From Thioalkalicoccus limnaeus (GTDB lineage Bacteria; Pseudomonadota; Gammaproteobacteria; Chromatiales; Chromatiaceae): DNA of 64,000 nt. Below the pieces are notes generated by a model. It ran no database searches. It was not told where the DNA came from and saw nothing but the letters and a program-made list of their open reading frames with translations. Shown here in pieces: positions 17,387-26,423 of the stretch (position 1 is its first letter; every line of letters begins with the position of its first letter). Location of the stretch: the NCBI RefSeq assembly GCF_041197575.1, contig NZ_JBDKXB010000011.1, positions 1-64,000 of the forward strand, read 5' to 3'. The position numbers were made by a program, and so were the translations under genes.

Positions 17387-19350
17387 TGTGCGGCGTATGC
17401 GGCCTGTGGCAACCCGGCGGAGGCGATGCTGCCGCTTTACGGGCGCGGATCGCCTCGATGACCGCGACGCTCGCGCATCGCGGGCCCGACGGCACCGGGA
17501 CCTGGGTCGATGCCGCAGCCGGCATCGCCTTCGGACATCGGCGATTGGCGGTCCTGGACCTCTCGCCTCATGGCCATCAGCCGATGGTCTCGGCCGACGG
17601 CCGCTACCTGTTGACCTTCAACGGCGAGATCTACAACCACCGGTCGTTGCGGGCGGCCTTGCCGTCCGACACCTCCTGGCGCGGCCACTCGGACACCGAG
17701 GTCCTGCTCGCGGCGCTGGCCCATTGGGGCGTGCCGCGCGCCCTGGAACGCTTGAACGGGATGTTCGCGTTCGCCCTGTGGGATCGCCGCGACCGGACCT
17801 TGGTCTTGGCTCGCGACCGGCTCGGCGAAAAGCCCTTGTATTACGGTTGGGCGGGTCGGCACTTCTTGTTCGGATCGGAATTGAAGGCCTTGCGCGCCCA
17901 TCCCGACTGGTCCGGCGATGTCGACCGCGATGTGTTGGCGCTCTTCCTGCGCCTGGGGCACGTGCCGGCACCCTACAGCATCCACCGCGGCATCCGTCAA
18001 CTCGGCCCCGGCACCTTCGCGACCATCACGGATCCCAGTCGGGATCCGGCGTTGACCTGCTATTGGTCCGCGGCGGCCATCGCCGAACGTGGCCAGCACG
18101 AGGCTTTCGACGGCGACCGGCACGAGGCGATCAAAACTCTGGAGGAGTTATTGCGCGACGCGGTCGCATTGCGGATGCAGGCCGATGTCCCCATCGGGGC
18201 CTTCCTGTCGGGAGGCATCGACTCCAGTACCATCGTTGCGCTGATGCAGGCGCAATCGCGCCAGGCCGTGCGGACCTATTCGATCGGGTTCGCCGAGGCG
18301 GGCTATGACGAGGCCCCGCGCGCGCGCGCCGTGGCCCATCATCTCGGCACCGACCACACCGAGCACTATGTCACCCCAGAAGAAGCGCTCGCGGTGATCC
18401 CGCGATTGCCCGATCTCTGGGACGAACCCTTTGCCGACCCTTCGCAGATTCCGACCCATCTGGTCGCGACGCTGGCCCGGCGAGACGTGACCGTTTGCCT
18501 TTCCGGCGACGGCGGCGACGAGCTGTTTGGCGGCTACACCCGCTATCTGTGGGCGGCACGGACCTGGAAGGCGATCGGCTGGGTCCCACTGTCGGCGCGG
18601 CACGCGCTTGCGAGCGGGATCCAACGCGTGAGTCCCCACGTTTGGAACGGCGTGTTGCGACCGGTGGCGCGGTGGCTGCCCGGGCCGCTCGCGATTCACC
18701 ACCCGGGCGATCGGCTGCACAAGGCGAGCGAGGTGCTGATCGCGGATACGCCGGTGGCGCTTTACCGCCGTTTCCTGTCGCACTGGAAGCACCCGGAAGC
18801 ACTGGTGCACGGCGCCACCGAACCGATCACGGCCTTGACCGACCCCAGACGCTGGCCGAACCTCGGTGACTTTCGGGCGTTGATGATGTACCTCGATAGC
18901 GTCGGCTATCTCCCCGACAATATCCTCGTCAAGGTCGACCGGGCGACCCAAGGCATTGGGTTGGAGGCACGTGTGCCCTTGCTCGATCATCGCGTCTACG
19001 AATTCGCCTGGCGCCTGCCGCTGGCCTGGAAGCTGACCGGGACCATCGGCAAGCGACCACTGCGAGCGATCGTCGAGCGCCATGTACCCAAGGAGCTGAT
19101 CGAACGGCCGAAGATGGGGTTCGGGGTACCGATCGACCATTGGCTGCGCGGTCCTTTGCGCGATTGGGCCGAGGCCTTGCTCGACGAGCGTCGCTTGCGC
19201 GACGAAGGCTATCTGCAACCCGAGCCCATCCGTCGTGCCTGGCACGAGCATCTATCGGGCACGCGCAACTGGTCCTATCAGCTGTGGGATCTGCTGATGT
19301 TCCAGGCCTGGCTTGCGGCCGCACCGAATCGAGGGCCGCGGGACGCATGA
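17386..19350 (+). CDS. asnB: asparagine synthetase-type glutamine amidotransferase 2
   Basis: Second AsnB-family enzyme, 654 residues from the ATG that overlaps the previous stop. Cys2 of MCGVCGLW is the glutaminase nucleophile; FNGEIYNHRSLR, LSGGIDSSTIVA and LSGDGGDELFGGYTRYLW are all present. It is close in architecture to amidotransferase 1 but clearly diverged, and its last third (KVDRATQGIGLEARVPLLD) follows the form common in exopolysaccharide clusters. Two such enzymes in one operon suggest two distinct amidation steps, or one amide-forming step and one supply of asparagine. Confidence 0.9.
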   Translation: MCGVCGLWQPGGGDAAALRARIASMTATLAHRGPDGTGTWVDAAAGIAFGHRRLAVLDLSPHGHQPMVSADGRYLLTFNGEIYNHRSLRAALPSDTSWRGHSDTEVLLAALAHWGVPRALERLNGMFAFALWDRRDRTLVLARDRLGEKPLYYGWAGRHFLFGSELKALRAHPDWSGDVDRDVLALFLRLGHVPAPYSIHRGIRQLGPGTFATITDPSRDPALTCYWSAAAIAERGQHEAFDGDRHEAIKTLEELLRDAVALRMQADVPIGAFLSGGIDSSTIVALMQAQSRQAVRTYSIGFAEAGYDEAPRARAVAHHLGTDHTEHYVTPEEALAVIPRLPDLWDEPFADPSQIPTHLVATLARRDVTVCLSGDGGDELFGGYTRYLWAARTWKAIGWVPLSARHALASGIQRVSPHVWNGVLRPVARWLPGPLAIHHPGDRLHKASEVLIADTPVALYRRFLSHWKHPEALVHGATEPITALTDPRRWPNLGDFRALMMYLDSVGYLPDNILVKVDRATQGIGLEARVPLLDHRVYEFAWRLPLAWKLTGTIGKRPLRAIVERHVPKELIERPKMGFGVPIDHWLRGPLRDWAEALLDERRLRDEGYLQPEPIRRAWHEHLSGTRNWSYQLWDLLMFQAWLAAAPNRGPRDA

Positions 19351-20492
19351 AACCCAGGATTGCTTTCTTTCTCACGGTGGACTGGTACTTTTGCCAGCAC
19401 TACCTGGATCTCGCCTGCGCCGCGCGCGACGCAGGCTACGACGTCTTCGTGATCACCAAGGTCGAGGATCAGGGCGAACGGATCCGCGCCGCGGGACTCA
19501 CGCTGGTGCCTTTATCGATCTGTCGGCGCGGCCTGAATCCGGGTCGCGAGCTTTTAACCGTGCATCGCCTCGCACGCCTGTTGCGCGCGACCCGTCCCGA
19601 CCTGTTGCACAACATCGCGCAGAAGCCGGTCCTCTATGGTTCGTTGGCGGCGCGGCTGAGTGGCGTGCGCACCGTCGTCAACAGTCTGCCTGGGATGGGC
19701 TATCTGTTCACGGCTCGCCATTGGCGAGCGCGGCTCGCGCGCCAGTTGGTCAGCATCGGCTACCGACGGCTGCTTCTCCGGCCTGGCAGTTGCGTCACGG
19801 TGCAGAATCCGGATGACCGCGAACAACTGCGGCAAGTCGCCGGCATCGAGTCGCGCCTGATACCTGGATCCGGCGTCGACCTGAATCGCTTCCGCCCGAC
19901 GCCGACCCGGCCGGCTCCGCCCGTGACCATCGTGCTCGCAGCGCGCCTTTTGTGGGACAAGGGCCTTGGCGAGTTCGTTGCGGCTGCGCGGTTGCTGCGG
20001 GACCAGGGCGTGACCGCGCGATTCGTGTTGGTCGGCCGTCCGGACCCGGGTAATCCGGGTACGGTCGACGTGTCTCAGTTGCAAGCCTGGCAAGCCAGTG
20101 GCCTGATCGAATGGTGGGGCTATCGGAACGACATGCCGGCGGTGTTCGACCAGGCCCATATCGCTTGCCTCCCGTCGTATTACCGCGAAGGACTGCCGAA
20201 GTTCTTGATCGAGGCCGCGGCCAGCGGCTTGCCGCTCGTGACCACCGACGGCCCCGGTTGTCGCGAGGTCGTCGAACCGGGTCGGAACGGGCTGTTGGTG
20301 CCGGCCAGGGATCCGGAGGCCTTGGCCAGCGCGCTGGCCAAGCTCGTCGCTGACCCGGCACTCAGGGCGAGGTTCGGTCAGCGTTCGCGGGAACTGGCCG
20401 AACGGCGCTTCGCCAGTCACCATATTCTCGCGTCGACGCTGGCGATTTATCGCGACTTGCTGCAAACCGGCCAGTGCACGGCCGAGCCCTGA
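19347..20492 (+). CDS. GT4-family glycosyltransferase
   Basis: Last gene of the plus-strand glycan arm, 381 residues from an ATG overlapping the amidotransferase stop (ATGA). The N-terminus MKPRIAFFLTVDWYFCQHYLDL and the pattern HNIAQKPVLYGSLAARL followed by NSLPGMGYLFT resemble PglA/CapM-type enzymes that add a hexosamine or hexose early in glycan assembly. YREGLPKFLIEAAASGLPLVTT gives the E-x7-E. It ends 85 bases before the convergent gspD gene; that gap shows no clear terminator. Confidence 0.85.
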   Translation: MKPRIAFFLTVDWYFCQHYLDLACAARDAGYDVFVITKVEDQGERIRAAGLTLVPLSICRRGLNPGRELLTVHRLARLLRATRPDLLHNIAQKPVLYGSLAARLSGVRTVVNSLPGMGYLFTARHWRARLARQLVSIGYRRLLLRPGSCVTVQNPDDREQLRQVAGIESRLIPGSGVDLNRFRPTPTRPAPPVTIVLAARLLWDKGLGEFVAAARLLRDQGVTARFVLVGRPDPGNPGTVDVSQLQAWQASGLIEWWGYRNDMPAVFDQAHIACLPSYYREGLPKFLIEAAASGLPLVTTDGPGCREVVEPGRNGLLVPARDPEALASALAKLVADPALRARFGQRSRELAERRFASHHILASTLAIYRDLLQTGQCTAEP

Positions 20493-20577
20493 CGGAGGCG
20501 ATCCTGATCCAGCATCAGCCGGCCCGTCGCCCCCGCGGGTCCGGCCAGCCCACGACCCGGACGGCCAAGGCCTGTCG

Positions 20578-22758
20578 CTAGAGGCCGCGCATGTCCAGGC
20601 CTTTGAGCTTCTCGCGAAACTCACTCGTTACCGACTCGATGTCCTGATCGCTGGCGATCACGCGCGGCGTCAGGATGACGACGAGCTCGGTACGATCCGC
20701 CGAGCGACGGGTCTCGCCGAACAGGGCGCCGAGCCCCCGCGCTCTGTAAAGCCCCGGCACGCCCTGCTTGCCGTCTTCGCGCAGATCCTGGATTAGCCCC
20801 CCGAGGACCACGGCCTGATTCGAGCGAACCGCGACCGAACTCGTGATATTGCGGGTCGAGAAGGTCGGGGAATTGACGCCACCTGGCGAGGTCGGGCTCG
20901 CGACCGTGCTGACCTCCTGTTCGATCTCCATCTGCACTAGGCCGCCCGGCGTGACCCGCGGCTTCACCGACAGCATGACACCGGTATCCCGATATTGAAT
21001 CTGATTGATGATCCGGTCGATATCGGTCGTGCCCTGCTGTTGGGTCGTCACGATCGGCACCTGTTGCCCGACCTGGATCTTCGCCGTCTGATTGTCCATG
21101 ACCATCACCGACGGTGACGACAGGACGTTGACCAGATTGTCGGACGCCAACGCACTCAAAGTCGCGCGGATCTGATTCGGGCTCGCGATGACCGCCCAGT
21201 TGAAACCGGGAAACACTTTGCTGATGCCTGAGCTCGTAGTGCTGTCGAGCGTGCCGTCGAGCGAAAAATCCTGGCGATAACCCTCGACGTTGCCGAAGAT
21301 CTGCCATTGAACGCCGTACTGAAGGTTACCGGTCAGCGAGATCTCGACGATCGTTGCCTCGACCAGGACCTGCAGCGGGACGATATCGAGCTGCTTCAAC
21401 GCATCGAGCAGGCTCTTGTAATCGCGGGGGCTGGCGCGGATCAACAAGGAGTTGTTGACGGTATCGGCGACGATGCTGACCCCCGAGCCCAGGTCGATCT
21501 CGCTCGCGCGCGCCTGGCGTGATGCCGTGGTGGACCCACCGTCATTTCCGCCGCCGTCGGTATCGAGTGTGGCCGGACGCAAACCGGGCGCGACACCACC
21601 AACCGAGCGGGCCGCCGTGCCGTCACCGGTGAACAACTGGCTCAGGACGTCCGCGAGAAGCTCGGCGTTACTGTGCCGAACGCGGTACACATAAAGTCGC
21701 TGGACGCCGTCGGCCGCGGCCTCGGCCACGTCGAGTCGCTCGATCCAGCCCTTGACCTGGGACAAATACTCGGGCCGTGCCGAGACGACCAGCAGGCTGT
21801 TCGCGCTCTCGATTGGCATGAAACGGAACAGTCCCTTGAACGGGTTACCGTCCTCGTCGGCCAAGAGGCCTTCGAGCTGCTGCCCGACATCGCTCGCGCG
21901 CGCGTATTCGAGCGTGAAGAAGCCGACCGACAGGCCCGCCATCCAGTCGACGTCGAAGACCCGAATGGTATCGAGCACATTGCCCATTTGCGGGCTCGTC
22001 GCTGCAATGATCAGCAGGTTGCGTAGGGTGTCGACGCGCACGATGCTCCCTTCCGGGACCAGCGGCCGCAAGATCCGGCTCATCTCGTCGGCACCGATGT
22101 AGCGCAACGGAACGATCTGGATGCTGTAACCCTCGGGGAGCGCGCGCGTCGTCTCGCCAAGCTGGGGCGTGACCTGACCCTGCAGTGCGTTGGTCAACGG
22201 CACGACCTCGTAGCCGCCGTTCGTGTGGAGCAACGCGGCGTTGTTCATCCGCAACAGCGTCTCGAGCGTCGGCAGCAGGTGTTCGCGACGCAGCGGCCGG
22301 CCGGTTTGCAATGCGACGGTGCCCTGCACGGCCGGATGCAGGACATAGTTGACCTGCAACAGATCGCCGAGGATCACCTTGACGACCTCGCGGATATCCG
22401 TGCCATCGAAATTGAGCGTCACGTCGCCGGGCGTCGTATCGACCTCGGGCCGTTCGATGCGACCGACGAAGGCGCCGGTGCCGCGCTCGACATAGCTTTC
22501 GACTCCCGGCGCCTCGGCCGCGCGGCCGAACGCGATCCCGTCAGCCTCCAACGGCTGGGTCGTTGCGACCGGGGCGGCCTCAGACGTCGGCCCCACGACA
22601 TGCCCGCGCGGGTCGCCGACCCGCACCGTAGGGTCCCAGTCGCCGCGTTCGCACCCGGTCACCAGGATCAGGGCCACCGACAGCAGGAACACGATCAGCC
22701 AAAGACGCAGGGAAAATGGATTGCGGCGGAACGGCAGGACCTGGCCATTCATCATCAC
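20578..22758 (-). CDS. gspD: type II secretion secretin GspD with lipobox
   Basis: Outer-membrane secretin through which folded exoproteins leave the periplasm; 726 residues. After a signal sequence ending in LVTGC (Cys36) come N0-N3 domains (TLNFDGTDIREVVKVILGDLL begins N0; EGYSIQIVPLRYIGADEM and GVQRLYVYRVRHSNAELLADVL mark N domains) and the secretin core with VPIVTTQQQGT and VMLSVKPRVTPGGLVQMEIEQ. The lipobox, with glutamate after the cysteine, suggests an outer-membrane lipoprotein. Start overlaps the stop of the gspC-like gene (ATGA). It is the last gene of the operon. Confidence 0.95.
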   Translation of the reverse strand: MMMNGQVLPFRRNPFSLRLWLIVFLLSVALILVTGCERGDWDPTVRVGDPRGHVVGPTSEAAPVATTQPLEADGIAFGRAAEAPGVESYVERGTGAFVGRIERPEVDTTPGDVTLNFDGTDIREVVKVILGDLLQVNYVLHPAVQGTVALQTGRPLRREHLLPTLETLLRMNNAALLHTNGGYEVVPLTNALQGQVTPQLGETTRALPEGYSIQIVPLRYIGADEMSRILRPLVPEGSIVRVDTLRNLLIIAATSPQMGNVLDTIRVFDVDWMAGLSVGFFTLEYARASDVGQQLEGLLADEDGNPFKGLFRFMPIESANSLLVVSARPEYLSQVKGWIERLDVAEAAADGVQRLYVYRVRHSNAELLADVLSQLFTGDGTAARSVGGVAPGLRPATLDTDGGGNDGGSTTASRQARASEIDLGSGVSIVADTVNNSLLIRASPRDYKSLLDALKQLDIVPLQVLVEATIVEISLTGNLQYGVQWQIFGNVEGYRQDFSLDGTLDSTTSSGISKVFPGFNWAVIASPNQIRATLSALASDNLVNVLSSPSVMVMDNQTAKIQVGQQVPIVTTQQQGTTDIDRIINQIQYRDTGVMLSVKPRVTPGGLVQMEIEQEVSTVASPTSPGGVNSPTFSTRNITSSVAVRSNQAVVLGGLIQDLREDGKQGVPGLYRARGLGALFGETRRSADRTELVVILTPRVIASDQDIESVTSEFREKLKGLDMRGL

Positions 22759-23381
22759 GGGCCTGTTGGTCTAGAGGGTTGGATCGGTGCGGCCGGTGGC
22801 GAACCGGCGACATGGCTTGGGCGCGGCGGGCGGCGCTCGGCCTGCGGCCCCCGGTTGCGGAGTACCGAGGCGGGGGCCGGCGTCGCGGCCGAGTAATCAC
22901 GCAATGGTAGCCGATCGGTCCGGCCATGTCCTTCCAGGAGCAGGTGATCCGCACGGATCTCCCGCACGACCCAGCCCAGCAAATCGTCCCCAGGACGGAC
23001 CCGGATCAACGCTTGTGGGGATTGCCGTGATTGGACCCAGGCCACGGTCAGCTCCGGGGTCATGATGATCGCGGTCAGATCCAGGCCGGCCAACTCGGTC
23101 GCCTCGGCCACCGGGATCTCGGCTTCGTCACTCGCCTCCGTTCGCACCGGGCGGCGTTCCGGGTGGAACAACGGCCGTTCCGTGACCTCGGCGTACGCCA
23201 AACGGTCGTCGAGCCGATCGAGCCGCGCCAGAAGGTCGGCGGTGGGCGTTAGAACGTCGGCTACCTGAGGCGCTGCGTCGTCGGCCGGTGGCAGCGGATC
23301 GGGGCTCATTGGCCAATCGTGCCACTGAGCCCAGAGGATCGCGATCAGTCCGACCAGGATCAGGGTCCAGATGCCTTTCAC
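22755..23381 (-). CDS. type II secretion GspC/XpsN-like protein
   Basis: A 208-residue protein with a single N-terminal membrane segment (WTLILVGLIAILWAQW), a proline- and alanine-rich linker and a periplasmic domain around LDLTAIIMTPELTVAWVQS to DHLLLEGHGRTDRLPL that looks like the GspC homology region. It sits between gspM and gspD, the place held by XpsN in the Xanthomonas order E-F-G-H-I-J-K-L-M-N-D. It should link the inner-membrane platform to the secretin N0 domain. No PDZ domain is visible. Coupled to both neighbours by ATGA overlaps. Confidence 0.78.
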   Translation of the reverse strand: MKGIWTLILVGLIAILWAQWHDWPMSPDPLPPADDAAPQVADVLTPTADLLARLDRLDDRLAYAEVTERPLFHPERRPVRTEASDEAEIPVAEATELAGLDLTAIIMTPELTVAWVQSRQSPQALIRVRPGDDLLGWVVREIRADHLLLEGHGRTDRLPLRDYSAATPAPASVLRNRGPQAERRPPRPSHVAGSPPAAPIQPSRPTGP

Positions 23382-23983
23382 GGGGATCCCCCGAGGACGT
23401 AGCCAAAGACATCGAGGCGCACCGTCAACTGGCCATCCTGCTGTCCGGGGATCTGGCGTGCGCGCTGCCCCGGTACCACGGACCTGGACATCGAGCGCAC
23501 CGACAGTTGATCGACGAACAAGAAAGGCCGAGCCTGCTCGACCTCCAGCAAGATATCCAACAGGGTCTCGGTCGTCCCTTGCAGTTGGGCGCGGACCCGA
23601 ACCAGCGGTGGGCCTTCCTGGGTCGGCGTCGGCAGGACCTGGGTGCTGATCAGTCGACCGTTCGCGTTACGCACCAGGTCTTGCAGCCGTGTCTGGAGTT
23701 CGGCCCCAGCCAACGCGGGTGTCGGTGCGTCGATGTAGAAGGAGCGAAATTCCTGGTTGGCGCTGACCTGTTCGAGCTCGGCGCGTAGCCTTGGCAAGGA
23801 CTGGAGCAAGCGCTGATAGCGGTGGAGTTGATCGGTCGCAACGGCGACCTGATCGTCCAGCGTGCGGAGGCGTTCGAACCAAGACCAGCCGAGCGACCCG
23901 ATCAACAGGAGTGGGATCAACGGCAACCCCGCCCAGAGGATCAGACATCGATTCGACGGACGCTTGGAACCGGTCGAGATCAT
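23378..23983 (-). CDS. gspM: type II secretion GspM (subtype b)
   Basis: Inner-membrane platform protein of 201 residues with one transmembrane helix (ILWAGLPLIPLLLIGSLGW, near residues 14-32), a coiled-coil stretch and a small alpha/beta domain ending in PFLFVDQLSVRS. The pattern with FRSFYIDAPTPALAGAELQ matches the GspMb form rather than the enterobacterial GspM. It would bind GspL. Start overlaps the gspL stop and stop overlaps the next start, both as ATGA. Confidence 0.82.
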   Translation of the reverse strand: MISTGSKRPSNRCLILWAGLPLIPLLLIGSLGWSWFERLRTLDDQVAVATDQLHRYQRLLQSLPRLRAELEQVSANQEFRSFYIDAPTPALAGAELQTRLQDLVRNANGRLISTQVLPTPTQEGPPLVRVRAQLQGTTETLLDILLEVEQARPFLFVDQLSVRSMSRSVVPGQRARQIPGQQDGQLTVRLDVFGYVLGGSP

Positions 23984-25056
23984 GGCTGTGCAGCGAGTCC
24001 ATAGCGGAACATCAGATGGAAGCGTTCCATTCCGGTTTGCGCGACCTGCGTGACCGGTGACCGAAAGGCCACCCCTTCGAAGCCGGGCACGCGCTCCAAC
24101 CGCTCGATCAGCGCCGTCGCACGCGCCGATTCGCCCCGCAATTGTACCTCCTGCCCCTGCACGTCGAGATTCTGGATCCAGGTATCGTCCGGCAGGTGAA
24201 GGGTCAGCTCGCGCAAGAGATCGGCCATCAGTGGCTGCTGCGCCTTTTGGCGTAGCAACGCCTGGCTTCCCTCGCGCGCCTGATCGAGGGACTGACGCAC
24301 CTCATCGACCTGGATGGCCTCGACGCGGACACGGCGCAGGTCTCGTTCGATCTCTTCCACAAATTGTGTGCGCTGCCACAAGGGGGAGATCAGGATCGCG
24401 ACCAGCAGCGCGAAGACCGCGAGCGCGAAGAGTCGCCCCGACGTCACGAGCTGAATCTTGTGCGGCGGACGGTCCGCCGGGTCGAGCAGATTCGCTCGCG
24501 GCCACGCCCCTTCCCAGGTCAGCTGGTCGACAGGTCGACCGACCCCGCGCAGGCGCTCGAGCCACGGCTGGATCGGCGCACGGCGGCAGATTGCCAGATC
24601 CACCTCGAGCCGTTCCGCCTGGCGGCTGGGACGAGCCGCGAACGACATATAGACCTGATCGGCCGCGAACGGCGAAAAGCGATCGATCTCGTAGCGCATG
24701 ACCTGCGCGAGGTTCTCTCGCACCTGTAACGGCAGCGACAGGGTCCGGCGCAGGACCTGCTCCGCTCCGATGACCAAAACCGTCCGCTCGGTGCTGGCCC
24801 CGGCTATCGGCGGCAGGACGCTCGTGCCGGCCTTGTCGAGTTCGCCGACCGGGCTGCGGTCATCGCCCGTCGCGATGAAGAGGTCGGCGCGCCCACCTCG
24901 GTCGATGACCAATAGCCGTCGGTCACGGGCGAGAAACCAGCGCCGCCAGGCACCGGGCAAACAGACACCATAGGCGGCCCACCATTCTGCGAGTGTATCC
25001 CGGTCGAACCGGAGACCCGCCGACCGGATCCCTTTCAGCTGTTCGATGACCCTCAT
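23980..25056 (-). CDS. gspL: type II secretion GspL-like protein with PilM/PilN-type domains
   Basis: A 358-residue bitopic inner-membrane protein that would couple the GspE ATPase to the platform. The cytoplasmic half (to about 220) has an actin-like/PilM character with RTLSLPLQVRENLAQVMRYEIDRFSPF; the membrane helix LFALAVFALLVAILISPLW follows, then a coiled coil and a PilN-like periplasmic domain (LHLPDDTWIQNLDVQGQEVQLRG). I chose the ATG at 25056, which has AGAGG seven bases upstream. It is preceded by a 440-base gap, so it may start a second transcript. Confidence 0.85.
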   Translation of the reverse strand: MRVIEQLKGIRSAGLRFDRDTLAEWWAAYGVCLPGAWRRWFLARDRRLLVIDRGGRADLFIATGDDRSPVGELDKAGTSVLPPIAGASTERTVLVIGAEQVLRRTLSLPLQVRENLAQVMRYEIDRFSPFAADQVYMSFAARPSRQAERLEVDLAICRRAPIQPWLERLRGVGRPVDQLTWEGAWPRANLLDPADRPPHKIQLVTSGRLFALAVFALLVAILISPLWQRTQFVEEIERDLRRVRVEAIQVDEVRQSLDQAREGSQALLRQKAQQPLMADLLRELTLHLPDDTWIQNLDVQGQEVQLRGESARATALIERLERVPGFEGVAFRSPVTQVAQTGMERFHLMFRYGLAAQP

Positions 25057-25496
25057 AATCCTCTGCCGACCTGAGCCGGTCGTTCGGCGCCAAGTCGCCG
25101 CAGCCGGGACCATGGGCAAGCCCACGGAAATCAGGTTGACTGCGGCGATGTCGGGTTACGGCGCGCATCGAGCGCCATACCGGGAAGCGCAGGTTCCGAG
25201 TTGGCGCACCCAACCCGACCACATGGTATTTTATCTCGCCGGAGTTGCGATAGGCTATTGAAAGCAGTCTGCCGCGCCCGCCGAGGGCAAAGCTCGCCCA
25301 CGCTCCTCACATACGCTGCAAGCAACGCTTCTAAGATGCCCTAAGGTCCTCGGCGTTTCGTTTAGCTTGCGCGGATTGACCGCTGCCTGTCAAACGGCTG
25401 CGCGAGGACCCAGGCGCCGATGACCGCTCCGCCGGAACCCTACGCACCCTCGAGCCGGGGTCATCGCCAGCCGCGGCGACGCAGCACGGCGGCCCA
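25057..25496 (-). other. 440-base non-coding gap inside the secretion operon
   Basis: Between gspK and gspL no open frame on either strand looks like a gene. An AT-richer stretch near 25220-25265 contains TAAAAT on the minus strand but I could not pair it with a good -35 element. The flanking genes of the operon overlap or nearly touch, so the gap is out of character and may hold a promoter or a lost gene. Confidence 0.5.
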
Positions 25497-26405
25497 TCAC
25501 GGTTGGTCGGGCCGCGCCGCGAGCCCATAGCGCTGCCAGCGGGTGCGGAACGGGGGCGAGGCACCCGGTTGCGCCATGACCAAGGTCTCCATCGCCTGTG
25601 TACCACGTCCGTCGCGAATCCAATCGACCCGAATCCGCAAGAGGGGCCCACCGCGTGCAACGGCACCCAGGGTCTCGGCCTCGCCCAACAGCTGCTCGTC
25701 ACGGAGGCGGAGCCGCTCTTCGGCCTCCTCGAGGCTCAGCCCTTGCAACGCCGCCAACACCAACGCCGAGGCCAATTCCTCGTCGACCTGATCGGAGCCG
25801 ATATCGACTGTCACGGCCGGCTCGATCGCACGGTACAGCGGCGGCGTCATGCCGAGGATCTGTTGCAGCTCGGCGACACTCGAGAAGGGACCATCCTTCG
25901 ATCCATAGGGCCGGCCGGCGGCTTCGTAATCGCTGTCCTCAGCGCCATCGAGCCGCCGCAGATCATCGGGATCACGCCAGTCGAGGATGCGGTTGGCCAA
26001 AGCCGTCGCCTCGTCCGGCGGTATATCCAACGCATGCAGCAGGGCCTCGAGCCGCTCGCCGCTCGCGTGATTGAGATCGATCCGCGAGGCCTCGTGGAAG
26101 ACTCGGACCTCCAGCGTCTCGCCGGCGAAGATCCAAGTCCGCGGCCAGCCGTCGGCAGCCCAGATCTCGCTGGACTGACGCCATTCGACCGGCACCGGCG
26201 CCGACAGATGGAGCAAAGCATAATGGACCGCGGCCTCGGCCAGCGCGCGAAATCGCACGGTATCGACGTGATTACGCGTCAGGCTCGTCTCGGTGCGCTG
26301 GGTCGCGGTCAAGCCGAGGGCCATCACCGTCAACAGCGCGATGACCCAGAGCACCAACACGAGCGCGATGCCGCGAATCCTGCCGGACCGGGCGCGGTCA
26401 GCCAT
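25497..26405 (-). CDS. gspK: type II secretion minor pseudopilin GspK
   Basis: Large minor pseudopilin (302 residues) that caps the pseudopilus tip with GspI and GspJ. The hydrophobic N-terminal helix GIALVLVLWVIALLTVMALGL follows a short basic leader; the processing site is RGIAL, with no glutamate at position 5, as is usual for GspK. The alpha domain includes DLNHASGERLEALLHALDIP, a helix-hairpin-helix-like motif, and ILDWRDPDDLRRLDGAED, where acidic residues bind calcium in known GspK. It lies 18 bases after gspJ. Confidence 0.93.
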   Translation of the reverse strand: MADRARSGRIRGIALVLVLWVIALLTVMALGLTATQRTETSLTRNHVDTVRFRALAEAAVHYALLHLSAPVPVEWRQSSEIWAADGWPRTWIFAGETLEVRVFHEASRIDLNHASGERLEALLHALDIPPDEATALANRILDWRDPDDLRRLDGAEDSDYEAAGRPYGSKDGPFSSVAELQQILGMTPPLYRAIEPAVTVDIGSDQVDEELASALVLAALQGLSLEEAEERLRLRDEQLLGEAETLGAVARGGPLLRIRVDWIRDGRGTQAMETLVMAQPGASPPFRTRWQRYGLAARPDQP

Positions 26406-26423
26406 CGCCGGGTCCCTGCTCGC

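Noticed and set aside
25220..25265. Possible minus-strand promoter before gspL
   Set aside because: A TAAAAT element is present but no -35 element at a workable distance; I kept only the remark in the gap entry.
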